Positions 46,546 through 60,274 of a stretch of DNA of 64,000 nucleotides are shown here, one piece after another; the stretch's first letter is position 1, and every line of letters begins with the position of its first letter. The notes under the pieces were generated by a model. That model worked only from the letters and a program-made list of their open reading frames with translations, searched no databases and was not told where the DNA came from. Source of the DNA: Bradysia coprophila (lineage: Eukaryota; Arthropoda; Insecta; Diptera; Sciaridae); contig NC_050737.1 of assembly GCF_014529535.1 (NCBI RefSeq), positions 2,450,447 to 2,514,446 of the forward strand, read 5' to 3'. Position numbers and translations under genes: made by a program.

Positions 46546-49480
46546 AGTATCAATACAATAGAGTATCGTTTATTTCATTAGTTTTAGGAAGCTATTGCTT
46601 ATATAAGCCAAAATGAACCACAACTCGACGGATCTCTTCAGTCGTTTCAGTTGATAACAAGTGACTGATTATGAAAGGCTAAAACCTTAAAAATAGGTTA
46701 TTTCATGCATCACAGCCAAGAACCTTAAATCTATCGATTCAGTATATTTTTGGTACCTTGAAAATGCAAATAAAAAATTTGGGAGAAAATGAAAAGTCGG
46801 GCGTTCATCGGGTCCGCACTGGCTCTCGGAGGTTCCATATAACACATTTAAAAAAAAAATTAAAAACTTTCATACAAAAAAACCAAATGCCATGAGGAAT
46901 CGTCCGAATTCATCCGTCCGGACCTAGCTTTCGTAATGATCAACTAATTTCACACGAAAACTAGATTTCTCAACTTTTATTTCCCTAATTATGAAAATTG
47001 TTTTCATAAAAAGTGGTATCTACTCGCCGGCGCCACCAAATGGCATTTCCTTATTATTGAAGCTATTCGCCTACGAACAGCATTTTTATAATGGTGTGTT
47101 TGACTGCGAACAACATCTACGTTCAGAGAATTCATAAAATCATGCTTTGCCTGTTTTTACGGAAGACTGTAAAGTTCCGCTTAATTGTTGTTTCAAACAG
47201 TGAAGAAAAATGAACTTTTTCCCGCAAATTGTTGATTGTTTGTGCAGTTAAAATTTTTACGTTAGCCACTCACTCAAGAATTTTTCTTTTCGGTTGAATA
47301 TGGATTCAATTTTGACGAAAGAGTGTGAGGTTGTTTTGAATTTGGCTTGCAAACAAATTTTCAAGCTTGGAACCGTATTGGATCTTTTTTTTTGCATGTC
47401 TCTCAATGAAAATGTTTTAACTTCCACGATTTTCCGTATAATTCTTTCCATAATTTACAATCCAAAATGAATTACTTAAAGGTCCTTATCTCATCTTCAT
47501 TTGTTGTGCATTCTGTGCTCTCAACTTGGTTTGACAGAAGCTGATTACCCTATGGGAAATTCGTTAAAAATAAATTTGCTGCGCTTGTAATCTGTCTAAT
47601 CTCATACGAGTGCAACCATGAGTTAAGTGAAAATTTCAATTCACATGTTAGAGTATGCAATCCAAACATTTTCAAAAAGAAATTATTTAGCCAGGAAACA
47701 TGAATGGTGAAGTCTAAAGTGAAACATTTGGAACTACAGTTCTTACTTTACACCATGTAAGTGGCAAAAGAGGAAAAACTGTGTCCATAACGTAAGGTTC
47801 GTCTTGAACAAGCAGTAATGTTCGTTATTACCACCTTGTTTATATATGAATAGCAAGTAGGAAAATTGGAGCTTAAATTGCGTTTACCAGTGGCGCTTAA
47901 AACCTTAATCCGCCCCTGTGGTTTGGCCTCTCAATATATTCGTTTAACTCTATTAGACGTTGAAAATCGGTAAACATCACAAGAACACCAAAAGGGAAAA
48001 AAAAACATTTTCTACCGCAACCGATATAATGTCTACGATGACTCTATTCACATAAACAATAATACGCCTTCCATTAGTATTTGAAAGTAATGAAAGGGAA
48101 GAATGACAGTATCAAAAGGTCTTGCATCAATTTCTGCTGCAAAGGATCACAGTTTGCTGACGTATGCAACGTTTTATTGATCTCGTTGGAATCACAAGTT
48201 TCATTGAATGATTTTGTTTGAATTTTGTTGTTTTTTCTGTAAAATTTTCCTTTATTCTCTCATATTCTACATTCAGTTGTTGTGTTCTTCGTTAGTTTCA
48301 AAAGTTTTTTTGCTGTAGTATTTTCAGTATTGTACCGACGAATACGTATAATAACGTGAAGCTAAATGAACTAAGATTATCCGTTCCAAAGGTTTCGCAG
48401 ATTTAGAATGCCGAAAGAGTAAATATTTACGAAAAAAGGATTTACTCACTCACTCTGCGTTTATTCGCCAGTTCAACCCACTCACCTTCCCTTTTCTTGA
48501 AATTCTTCAGATCTTTTGATGTTCTATCATACACAATTCGATGGTTTTGATTTTATGTTAATAAATAGGTCAATCGTTGAATCCGTTTTTTTCCCCTGTA
48601 TAACGTAACAAACAATACCAAAAGTATGTGTGACAGGTGTGATTGTTTCTTGGATCGATCATCAGGCAAAACATCATACATTGTTCGGGAATCTGACAAC
48701 CACGCTTTCAACCGACATGCGACAGTAATATAAATAATTTAACAATACGTAAAGAGGCTTTTATATTCGAGCTTATCTGTTTAAAAGCTATATTATAAAT
48801 ACGTTCTACTTGAACACACGTTTGTAACATACCAGAATCGAGCATAATTTCAGTATTTAAACGCTACTGTGTGATGTATATGTATGTATACATAAATCAT
48901 TCGAAAATTTTTAAGTAGAAGTAGGAAGATTAAATTCCTTTCAAGTACGTTTATACTTAAAAACAAATGCATTTCAGCATTTAGTTCCTCGTAAAAAAAA
49001 AACTCAGTAGAAGCTCTAAAATATGTATCACATCCTTGTTTCTAAACGATTATTATCGTTTCCCGCAAGTCACCGCTGAATCGAGTCCAATAGGATCGAT
49101 CTGACTGAAAGCTAAACTTTGAACAACTTTGTCGGAAATTTTGCTTAATTTCCGGTATAGTTGTAGAAACATCAGTTTTGAGTCGACTTTTAGCGAAATA
49201 GTTCGTGGAAAAATATTTTTAATAAGTCGTCATTTGATTTTCTCCACTGAGTAATTGTCTGCCTCAATTTTAGGCAGACACTCACACCACAACACATTCC
49301 TGACAACTTAAGCCCACTCAATAATTTCCTGTTTAAGGATTTTTAAGTCAAAGCCGAAACCACATACGCAATTTTGCGTTGATGCGATATGCTGCGTTTT
49401 CCATTGTTTAGTCTGTGGTGGGTATCTGATTGCAATGACAAACGCAACATACTTGTCGAACTTAGTCACAACTCGCTAAA

Positions 49481-49577
49481 TAGTATATTACTTCCGAGGT
49501 TCCAAGTTGTGTATTTGATAAGTGGGGAATTCCCCACTTGTCAAATAACAACTTGGAACCTCTGAAGTAATATACTA
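49481..49577. mobile_element. 97-bp palindromic MITE
   Basis: The arms TAGTATATTACTTCCGAGGT and complement, meeting at GTGGGGAATTCCCCAC, form an almost perfect hairpin with only a few mismatches. Confidence 0.75.
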
Positions 49578-49609
49578 ATACGTGATTAGGCAATGTAAAT
49601 GCGTAAACA

Positions 49610-49757
49610 CGTAAAATACATTACATAACTCGGGATAAAAATGAAAAGTCTCGTTTTCGTGTGTGTTTATTGACCTCGGCTACGAATCGGATCAACAAAA
49701 TTCACACGAAAACTCTACTTTTCATCTTTTTATCCCTATTCATGTAAAAAACTATTA
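49610..49757. mobile_element. MITE family member (copy 2)
   Basis: This is a better-preserved copy of the element at 39215-39356. Inner inverted repeats are GGGATAAAAATGAAAAGT with its complement ACTTTTCATCTTTTTATCCC, and GTTTTCGTGTG with CACACGAAAAC. Confidence 0.75.
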
Positions 49758-49759
49758 AT

Positions 49760-52700
49760 TTGACATCTAGGGAAGGTTAAAAATTATGTAAACTCCTAAA
49801 GTTTTGATCCTCGATCCATCGCACATACTATATTAGTGTAAGGCACATAATTTTATGAATAAGATGATTGGAAAGTTTTATTGCTGGACTATAAAAATCA
49901 CATTTCAGTACCGAAGTGTATAAAAGGCTACATTATTGAATCAACCATTTCCTCTACGGCATTAATGTTGTTACAATAAAGTAGCATGAAACTTTAAGAG
50001 AACAATAACTGGAAAATTGAAAATGGAAAATAGTTTCTCCTTATTCAATAATGTTTTCTCTTCTATTATTTATAGAATGTAGCATATCTGTTCAGCCAGC
50101 ACAACTTGTGCATCATGTTGGAAGCTCAGATATTTATGACATGTTTTCAGTTGATTTTTATTTATCACAGCGCTGCTATTTCTCAGAATGGGAAGTATTG
50201 GTACCATGGATTATATTTTAACTTTTCAGTTAGAATTGAAGAGTGGGTGCAGAGTTATTTAGATTTCTGCAGAAAGTTATTTAGATTGGTTTTCTAGGCG
50301 AAAAAATTGTGTGCTACATACATTGTGCCAGACGTGCATCAGTTTTGTTTGCATGCCACCAAAAATTTAATTCAGTCCTTCAGCTAACAATTTTTAATCG
50401 AATATTGATTTGGCTAGTGGACGATGTAAAATGTACCGCTTGACTGTTATAGTAGCAAAATGGTACTAGTAAAGTGGTGAATGTATATTAGGGGAACGGT
50501 TTAGACTTTTTTTCGTAAACTACCTGCTAATTCTTTCTGATCACTACATACCTTTCATTGCTTTTCACCTGCATTTTTTGCTTAGTGACCGATTTACCGA
50601 TTTCTTAGCGATTCCTTAACAATTCCTCCAGACGTGGATTTTGTTCAATAACAAGATCGACAAGCCGCAATTTTTTTTTTGTAAATTCGAATTTACACCG
50701 AATAGACTTGTTCATGTATTGGTTTACAACTGGTTTACCACCGGTTCCGAGAAAGGATTTTGATTTTTTTTTTTTTTACAACATACAAATTCAAGTTTTT
50801 TATTTGAAAGGTTACGCTAATTGATTGGTGAAAAGGGACTTCACGCAGCATAAATTAAATACAATAGACATATAATTGGCATTATGATGTGTGCAACATA
50901 GAGAAACTTCATTTCATAACCCCTTAAAGCCCTGTGCTTCCACCTGCATAAAAACACATACCGAACGAGCCAATTTTAATCTTTTAAGTTTGCAATTGAT
51001 TTCTAAAATGTCAACAGTTTCTTTCTACGTCTCGCGAAAAATAAACCACTCCTGTCTGCCTTACTTTACTACATTGCGTCGTGAACATGTACGCCTCAGT
51101 AACAAACCACTCGATTCTTTCGTTAAAGATTGCAAATTTAAATTTTCGATGAAATGTTGTGTTGCACCCCCGAGAGCAAGACCAACGTTGAAAAATGTGA
51201 TCATAATAGGTTATGCACCTTTTTTTTAGCTAGTGTGACATTGCAAGGGCTACAACAAATAGTATGTTACGTTGGATGCTGCGAAATGAATTCATTACAT
51301 GAAGTAACAATTTTGTTTTGATAACAAACCCACAAGTGTTTGAGGAACAAACTCCTTTATAAGCCAAAGACGAGGTATACAGCTACATTTGTCAAACATA
51401 CGAGAGTGAGACATCAGAAGGTTGTTTAAGAATTATTTAATTACGTACCTGTTCCAATGTACTCTGACTCATTACCTGCCCCATGCGAAAGTTGATTATC
51501 AAAAAGGAATCAACTTAAAATATTCTTCATGTAATGGATCATTTCGCAGGGGACAAACTGATATATAACGGTCAGCAATGGGGCACACGATAAAATATTC
51601 CCTCCGACTTGAATATACTCTTTTATGTTTCAGCGGAAGTTAAACAAGTTTTCCTGGATGAGTAGCGGGACTTAAACTCGATTTAGCTCCCGCAGGCATA
51701 TAAACGTAATTTCAGAATCGTTATTTTTAAAAAAATCAAAAATGAACGTGTTCTACAATTCGTACATTGTGAGAACCATTCTCACAATGTTGATTTTAAA
51801 ATTTCGGCGAAAGAATTTTCTATTGAATTAACCTGGTGAATTTTGTCATTTCTCCAAGGGATCGCAGGCAATAACAATTACTCAATGTGATCAATAAAAC
51901 AACAGTATACTGAATCAACATTTACCGATATATAACCGAAAACCGAATAGATTAAATTCTTTTGTATACAAAAATAAAAATAAAAATAAAATTGTAATAA
52001 GATATTGATTTTATTTGTTTATTTGGCATCGATTACAGATTCCGCATAAATTTCGAAAAGCAATTTCCTCTGTAACTTTTTTTTCTGTAAAATAAACATG
52101 CTTTTACACTTGACTTCAGACCGAAACACAAACATTTTATAGACCGAAATTTACTTCATGGAGCGGTGAGAAAGAGAGAGAGTCTTACTTACATATAGAT
52201 CTTAATTTAACAGTTAAAATCTTTTTATGGTTGTTTCTTCTGATGTTTCCTTTATAATTATCTTAGTTCGGATATGGCAATAAAATGTTAAATTTATTCG
52301 GTGTTGGTGAGATAAGCGAATAAAACTGAATTTAAAATATATACAACCGTGTCGTATAGATTTTATTTCTAGCGTTGCGGTTCTGTTAAGCCTTATATAC
52401 TGAAAGTTTATTTGTTTTTGAATTATGTAAATTTGCGTAATCTGCCAAGTATTTAATTGCTGCACCCGCCTGAAGTACTTGATGCATGCCACCGATGTGA
52501 GTTTCTTCTTCAACATTGTTCTTCTTTCTTTCTTCTAATATGTGACTTTGCTTCTGAGTTATATCCGCGCGATTCTACTTCATGACATTAAGAGGCATCG
52601 ATGCTTTGCTGAAAAACATACATTTTGGCGTTTTTAAAATACTGGATTTTAGTTTACTTTTGCTGATATCTTTCCATCAGAATCCTTTTTCTAAAATATA

Positions 52701-53139
52701 GAACCTTTCTCACTTTATGGGGTAAGGTTGTTTTACTACAGAAATCAAAATAACCACAAATGTAACCAAGTACTGCTGCTGGTCATGCAGCAAGTGATTT
52801 CCCACAGCTACATCAAGTAAACGCCTTGGCTATTACAGGAAAACGACATAGATGTATTGAAAAGTAAGCTGTAGAATCATGTTTAATTCAGGGCAGCAAA
52901 TTTTACCTGAAGGTTGTAGGTAGAATAAGTCAATAGGACAAATGTTGGAAATGGTTTCTCATCTTCGTCACGGGATAAACTTCACACAAAAAGTGCCATT
53001 TGAAAGGCGGATCATTTATGTCTGAAAACTTGCGTGGAAGATATTCCCTCCAATTTTAGTTTGTGAAAGGCAGATCATTTATATCATCTGATTTCGAACA
53101 TCTAGTTTGACAACAACGACAAGTCTACCTCGTCCTTAC

Positions 53140-53179
<40 letters not shown>

Positions 53180-54440
53180 GCAAAAAGAAAAAATCGAATT
53201 AGGGGGCAAAACAAGTTTGAGAAACGCTTAAGCATACGTTAAGAAAAACATTTTGTTGATAGCGTTGACGAGGTCGGGATATTTCAACAATATAGATAAA
53301 CACAAGAACTATTCATCATTGTCATCCTCCTTCTAAAGTAACCGTTATTTCGAATGATGTCCACTGGACAATGCGTTGAGCTAACCTAAAGAACAGGTGC
53401 ACCCACACGAACTTCAAATGAATTCCAAGATAAATGGCGGATAGACCTAGACAGTTCTTGAAAATCTTTAGAAAATCCTTAAAACAATATCCGCAAATTC
53501 ACTGAAATTTCCCAAATTTGAAAAAAGTTCAGAGTCCAAATTCTTAAACTTGTCTACCCAGTCTACACTAGACTCCTGTCAGGAAAACCAACAAACAACA
53601 GGCCACTGCACAGATATAGATTTTTATAACAAACGTACGTCCAACAGAACTAAGATGTAGCTGAGCAACGATGGTAGTGTTGGTATTTAGAGAATGGTAT
53701 ATTATGTCCTTATAAGAGTCTACCTTTAATATACAATTCACATACGGCATACAACAGAATAAAACAAACGAGGCAAAAATACGTTACGTAATATAATATT
53801 TTCACTTACTTCATTCGGAAATAATTCAAATGATAATTGGGTCACTAAAATGGCCGTTTCGGTAAATAAATACCACAGCGCTTTCATTGCAATAACTTTT
53901 TTATTTTGGTCCTCCCTTATATTATTAGCACAAAAGTGTTTTTATGTGAAAAGTTATGGCATTTTAGAATTTTCGGTTTATATATGCATTTTGTTCATTC
54001 CACACCGGAGGGGGGACGTTTATATACAATGTTTGATTTGAGCACATGCCTTTACCTATCTATTTAAAATTAGACTCGCACAATATGGAATAATCAGGAG
54101 GGTCTATCGGTGATGCCCTACCATCGTGTAAAGTAGGTAATGAAATAGACGTCAACGAGAAGAAAATAGAAGTGATCGTGGGACGCAATATGACCAAAGT
54201 GTGTTTTCCTAACAAGTGTTAAAATATCGAGACTTCGTCTCGTATTTCTAAAGTCGTATGGAAAAAACGTTGTTCCTACTTCTGCGAAAAGGCTTTGTTA
54301 ATGAATGAGAGCAGGAGCCGGGGGCGAAAGGAAAATAACTATTTTGACATCCACTGACACTACATGCTTGTAGAAGAATTTTCTCAAAGTTGAATTTACC
54401 TCAACTTTTTGAGCAAAATAATGTACAATAATGTCAGAAT
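49760..54440. other. Non-coding DNA
   Basis: No gene recognised. A (CT)n microsatellite is at 53145-53178. The 112-codon frame at 50891-51229 has no features that support it. Confidence 0.4.
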
Positions 54441-54447
54441 GGTTGGT

Positions 54448-55050
54448 TTCGCCTCGGATCGGTAAACTTCACACAAGAATTAGCATTTCAAGCACTATTT
54501 CTCAGCTCATAGTTATCTATCATCGAGTTGCATCATACAACGGTTTCTTCAAAAAGCCAACGAACGTTTTACTGTTCGTCAGTGAGTTGAAAGAACGCTT
54601 TTCTAAACAAAACTTCACTTTTCGTCACTGAGTTAAGCAATAGTTATTTATCACTGAGTTGCATACAACACTTTTCACAAAAAAGACAACAAAAGTTTCA
54701 CATGTCACTGAGCTGAGAAAAATGGTGTTATGCCAATCGGCATAATAATTTGCAATCTCGGTGCAATAGCATTTTTCGTACCATGCCAGGAAAATTAGAA
54801 CATGTGCTGAAAAAATCCATTTCCTGTCGAGGTACGAACAACGTTTTGTGCACCGGACAACTGAAATAGACAAAACACATCAATTTACTTGAAAACATAC
54901 ACACTTCACATTTACCATATTAAATTTGTTCAATCGAATGGATAAATCGTAAAGAAATGAATTTTTTTCCCGCACGCCTCGGTAAAACCTGACATTTCAT
55001 AACAAAAAATCATGGCAAAATATGTCGTATTTCAGTTGCCCGGACAATTA
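54448..55050. mobile_element. Composite of dispersed repeats
   Basis: 54500-54735 carries two inverted copies of the family seen at 16028 and 62325 (ATTTATCACTGAGTTGCATA, then AACAAAAGTTT, then CACTGAGCTGAGAAAAA). 54830-55045 is an inverted pair containing GACAACTGAAATAGAC and the complement-type TCGTATTTCAGTTGCCCGGA, which resembles inner words of the palindrome at 41795-42690. Confidence 0.55.
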
Positions 55051-56640
55051 ACATTATTCTCTTACTCTGCCTGAGGCCTAAAAAAGCAATGCTCACTCAG
55101 TACTGTTATCCTTGGTGATTCTGCAAAACCCACTCCTCCACAAGGTGAAATATCAAGACTAACCTTTTACTAACCGATATGTGTATTATCGACAGCAACG
55201 ACAATGAAATTAGCAATGAGCTCTAGCAAAAGGTGTGTAACAAATGCTTGAAGTAATAGATTTTGTATCCACTTTTGAAAATGTTGTATTGATCATATGC
55301 ACCCAGACTGGCTGTGAAAGATTTTGTTTGGTTAATAATATTATTTGTGTTCGTTAGATTTTACATCTATCCGAGTTTTAATTCTAATGAACTCATAAGG
55401 TAAGAATGGCGTCTTCAAATTTTCCGTTCTTCGTGCGCTTGAAGTTGAAAGTCTTTCAAAATTGCCTCGCGTATTATACACACATCTCCACTTGTTTAAA
55501 ATTGGATCGAAGGTATTTAGCTAAAAATACAATTAACATTTAAAAAACTGAACGAACTGCAATAAAAATCGAATAAAATGCAGATTTTGTTTTTTTTTTT
55601 TATTTTGCCAAGTTGTAACCCAGCTGGTTCCCGGGATAATACTCGTTAAACGCTACTCTACTCGATTCAAAGTTTTTTACAAAAAGAATCAGCTTTTAAT
55701 TAATTTAATTGGAAAAGTAATAGCATATTCGATGTTAATTATGTCTTTAATATAGCTAATTGTAAAGCTGTGACATGATCCACACTACTCCCTCACCACA
55801 CAAGATATTTTTCATGCGATGCGAATATATATACCTTTATACCATATCGTATTACGTATTAATTAAATTATATAACCGTTTTCGTCATAGATGTAACAAG
55901 CGAGAGTTTTACCTCGTTGCATGTTCCTTTTAGAAAATTTTAAGGTTTATTTACTCACTCGAAACGAAGATTGTATAACGCATCGCATATCATCAAAATG
56001 TGATCCAGGTTGTGCATTTACGTTCTGAAGCCTAATTTAAACATGTCGTTCCCGTTCACGAAAGATAAATTGCTTAACGGCATCGCCTATAGCTACTATT
56101 TGTTCAACATCACTAATGCCGTTGTTTATTAATATCGTGTGTCATGTAATTGATTTTATGCCGACAGCAATTTACAATGTCACAATAGTGGTCACCATTA
56201 GTCTTTTCAACTTCAGTAAAAAAGGGGTCTGCATTATAGCTGTTCTGTATATATATTCTGCGATTGCGAGCAACACAAAAATTTCGCACTAATTAATCAT
56301 CTTTAAAAAGGAAATGTGACACAGCTCCCCGGGTGTACTTAGAAAACAACACTGGCTATAATATAGCAATGGGCGACGCGTTTTCCCAACGTTCGATTGA
56401 AATTGTAACGTTACTATAAGAGTTCATTAGTCTCAGGTTACTGGAAAGGAATTTGAAATTTTCTTTCTTTTTTTTATGCGAAAAGGGAAACACCAAGATT
56501 TTTGATAAGAAATTGGACAGAAACGACACTGCAGGTTTCATGTTCCAATTTTAACCTTTGTATCAAAATGGGTTTTGTGTGTCTGTCGATGGTTATTTAG
56601 GAAATTTTATTGCTAATTGAAGCTTTCATCTGACAATTTT
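55051..56640. other. Non-coding DNA, nothing recognised
   Basis: AT-rich sequence; no domain-bearing frames or strong repeats seen. Confidence 0.35.
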
Positions 56641-56763
56641 TAGCCCCGTACGAAGTACTGGGGGCTTATAAGATTAATATGCCGTTTGTAACACGTCGAA
56701 TTGGAAGCAGACAGTAAGGGCTAAGCATTTGGTTATGTTCATAGATGACGAATCCGCAATAAA
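56641..56763 (-). mobile_element. Terminal fragment of the element family at 21770-23076
   Basis: Starting TAGCCCCGTACGAAGTACTG, the segment is an inverted version of 22948-23076, including the words for ATCATCTATGAACATA and ATTGCGGATTC. It abuts the foldback element directly, so it is either that element's own outer end or an adjoining copy. Confidence 0.7.
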
Positions 56764-59700
56764 AACAAGGCATCAGAACAGTCGGAGCGTTTGCTGCGAC
56801 TTAGCCCCGTACGACCCGTAATCCTATTTCGTCCGTAACCATAATACGTCCGTAGCCGTAATACGCCCGGAACCCTAATACGTCTACAACCCTCTAATGC
56901 GTCTGTTACCAAAATGCAAGTCAAGTTGGGCATGGTCAAATTTACTGAAAGTGTTCATTTTTAAAATTGCGCAGAGCGCAATTACGAAAGCCCGTACGAA
57001 GTACCTCTCAAATAAAACCAACAATTTACGACATTATTTTAGAAACCCAAAATTTTTTGCCAACTTTCCATTGGGTATTCAATTAGGTTCCAAACAAAAA
57101 AAAAAATTATTTTTCTTCGATGCAGAACATTATTATAAGATACTTTGCTTCGTATTATATGCCAAAAAAATGTTTACTTTTTTTTATAGACCATTTTGAA
57201 AACCCAAAAAATAACGAAAAAAACGAATTGACGAAACGAAATACACTCCGGAGTGTATTCCCATTCGAATTTTCATGATTTTTTGCGTGTTCAAAGTGTT
57301 CTATAAAAAAAAAAAAACATTTTTTTGGCATATAATACGATGCAAAGTATCTTATAATAATGATCTGCACCGAAGAAAAATAAAAAAAATATTTGTTTGG
57401 AACCTAATTACATCTCAAATAAAACAAAAATTATCAAAATCGGATGAGATTTACTCGATTTATGTGCAAAAAACACTTAGGGCCGAGTAGCGGCCTTAGT
57501 CCAAGGGCCCAAATTTGAAACTTTTTTCGCCACGTTCTTTTCGGTATTCAATTACCTTCAAAAAAAAACTAAAACTAGCAAAATCGGATGAGATTTACTC
57601 GATTTATGTGCAAAAAACACTTAGGGCCGAGTAGCGGCCTTAGTCGAAGGGACCAAATTTGAAACTTTTTTTGCCATCATTCTATTCGGCATTCAATTAT
57701 CTCTCAAATCAAACAAAAACTAGCAAAATCGGATGAGATTTACTCGATTTATGTGCAAAAAACACTTAGGGCCGAGTAGCGGTCTTAGTCCAAGGGCCCA
57801 AATTCGAAACTTTTTTCGCCACGTTCTTTTCGGTATTCAATTACCTTCAAAAAAAAAACTAAAACTAGCAAAATCGGATGAGATTTACTCGATTTATGTG
57901 CAAAAAAACACTTAGGGCCGAGTACCGACCTTTGAGCCCTCCCAACAAGCCAACGTTGCATCTTACCCAAAAACAATGTTCAGCAACTTTGTTCTACTCG
58001 TCAATACCTTTCATTTGATATATCACAAGCAGCCATTGCGTGCGTATTTCGGTAGATATCGTCGAAAGACTGAAAAACACCTATAGGGCCCTAGCTCTGG
58101 TCCGTCCGTCCGTCCGTGACCCCTCTAGCTTGAGCAAATCACAACCTTTTTTCAAAATTCTTTTTTTCCTCGATTGGTATCGACAAAAGTAAGGTCAAGT
58201 TCGAAAATGGGCATGGTAGGTTCGGCCCTTCCAGAGCTAGGGCCCTATAGGTGTTTTTCAGTCTTTCGACGATATCTACCGAAATACGCACGCAATAGCT
58301 GCTTGTGATATATTAAATGAAAGGTATTGACGAGTAGAACAAAGTTGCTGAACATTGTTTTTGTGTAGGATGCAACGCGAGCTTGTTGGGAGGGCTCAAA
58401 GGTCGTTACTCGGCCCTAAGTGTTTTTTCCACATAAATCGAGTAAATCTCATCCGATTTTGCCAGATTTAGTTTTTTATGGAAGGTAATTGAATACCGAA
58501 AAGAACGTGTCGAAAAAAGTTTCAAATTTGGGCCCTTGGACTAAGGCCGCTACTCGGCCTTAAGTGTTCTTTGCACATAAATCGAGTAAATCTCATCCGA
58601 TTTTGCTAGATTTTGTTTCATTGGAGAGATAATTGAATGCCGAATAGAATGATGGCAAAAAAAGTTTCAAATTTGAGTCCTTGGACTAAGGCCGCTACTC
58701 GGCCCTAAGTGTTTTTTGCACATAAATCGAGTAAATCTCATCCGATTTTGCTAGATTTAGTTTTTTATGGAAGGTAATTGAATACCGAAAAGAACGTGGC
58801 GAAAAAAGTTTCAAATTTGGGCCCTTGGACTAAGGCCGCTACTCGGCCCTAAGTGTTTTTTGCACATAAATCGAGTAAATCTCATCCGATTTTGCTAGAT
58901 TTTGTTTCATTTGAGAGATAATTGAATGCCGAATAGAATGATGGCAAAAAAAGTTTCAAATTTGGGCCCTTGGACTCAGGTCGCTACTCGGCCCTAAGTG
59001 TTTTTTGCACATAAATCGAGTAAATCTCATCCGATTTTGCTAGATTTAGTTTTTTATGGAAGGTAATTGAATACCGAAAAGAACGTGACGAAAAAAGTTT
59101 CAAATTTGGGCCCTTGGACTAAGGCCGCTACTCGGCCTTAAGTGTTCTTTGCACATAAATCGAGTAAATCTCATCCGATTTTGCTAGATTTTGTTTCATT
59201 GGAGAGATAATTGAATGCCGAATAGAATGATTGCAAAAAAAGTTTCAAATTTGAGTCCTTGGACTAAGGCCGCTACTCGGCCCTAAGTCTTTTTTGCACA
59301 TAAATCGAGTAAATCTCACCCGATTTTGCTAGATTTAGTTTTTTATGGAAGGTAATTGAATACCGAAAAGAACGTGGCGAAAAAAGTTTCAAATTTGGGC
59401 CCTTGGACTAAGGCCGCTACTCGGCCCTAAGTGTTTTTTGCACATAAATCGAGTAAATCTCATCCGATTTTGCTAGATTTTGTTTCATTTGAGAGATAAT
59501 TGAATGCCGAATAGAATGATGGCAAAAAAAGTTTCAAATTTGGGCCCTTGGAATAAGGCCGCTACTCGGCCCTAAGTGTTTTTTGCACATAAATCGAGTA
59601 AATCACATCCGATTTTGCTAGATTTAGTTTTTTATGGAAGGTAATTGAATACCGAAAAGAACGTGACGAAAAAAGTTTCAAATTTGGGCCCTTGGACTAA

Positions 59701-60107
59701 GGCCGCTACTCGGTCCTAAGTGTTTTTTGCACATAAATCGAGTAAATCTCATCCGATTTTGCTAGTTTTTGTTTCATTTGAGAGATAATTGAATACCCAA
59801 TAGAAAGTTGGCAAAAATTTTGGGTTTCTAAAATAATATCGTAAATTGTTGGTTTTATTTGAGAGGTACTTCGTACGGGTTTTCGTAATTGCGCTATGCG
59901 CAATTTTAAAAATGCACACTTTCAGTAAATTTGACCATGCCCAACTTGACTTGCATTTTGGTAACAGACGCATTAGAGGGTTGTAGACGTATTAGGGTTC
60001 CGGGCGTATTACGGTTACGGATGTATTATGGTTACGGACGAAATAGGATTACGGGTCGTACGGGGCTAAGTCGCAGCAAACGCTCCGACTGTTCTGATGC
60101 CTTGTTT
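56764..60107. mobile_element. 3.3-kb foldback element with inverted arrays of ~145-bp units
   Basis: Terminal inverted repeats of about 310 bp (56764-57080 and 59795-60107) begin AAACAAGGCATCAGAACAGT and end with the complement. Inside, a left array of four units (57420-57930) and a right array of ten units (58430-59790) lie in opposite orientation around a centre at 58080-58270. Each unit contains CGGATGAGATTTACTCGATT, GCCGAGTAGCGGCCTTAGTC and a T-rich block with CACGTTCTTTTCGG or ATCATTCTATTCGG. No transposase is present; the structure matches foldback (FB)-type non-autonomous elements. Confidence 0.85.
57086..57405. mobile_element. 320-bp hairpin element nested in the foldback
   Basis: Arms starting GGTTCCAAAC and ending GTTTGGAACC fold around ACACTCCGGAGTGT at 57243-57256. 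It interrupts the left arm only; the right arm at 59780-59800 is uninterrupted. AATTA at 57081-57085 and 57406-57410 could be a target duplication. Confidence 0.75.
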
Positions 60108-60212
60108 AATTTGACTAGTTCAATGCGAAGGTCAGACAAGAATAAATAGAGTGAAGAACAAATAATCAATAAATTACCGAACGTAGTTTTCATTTTTTTT
60201 TAATTCTTTCAG

Positions 60213-60274
60213 GGGCTACAACGGGAAGCTGGAAGAAACTTTGGATAAACTGTCAAAGTTCCTGGCCGGTATGG
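60213..60274 (+). CDS. Internal exon of an unrecognised plus-strand gene
   Basis: A 62-nt, relatively GC-rich segment is bounded by a T-rich acceptor (AG at 60211-60212) and a perfect GTAAGT donor at 60275. In the preferred frame it reads GYNGKLEETLDKLSKFLAGM, an amphipathic, helical-looking stretch. One other frame is also open, so the frame is not proven. I do not recognise the protein, and neighbouring exons were not found, so introns must be long. The acceptor lies about 100 bp from the right end of the foldback element. Confidence 0.5.

Noticed and set aside
50891-51229. 112-codon plus-strand frame
   Set aside because: No recognisable family, no promoter or splice signals, and not related to the repeats around it.
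57733-57976. Short frames inside the foldback units and their mirror copies near 59.7-60.1 kb
   Set aside because: They repeat with the 145-bp units and mirror each other across the palindrome; they are by-products of the array, not genes.
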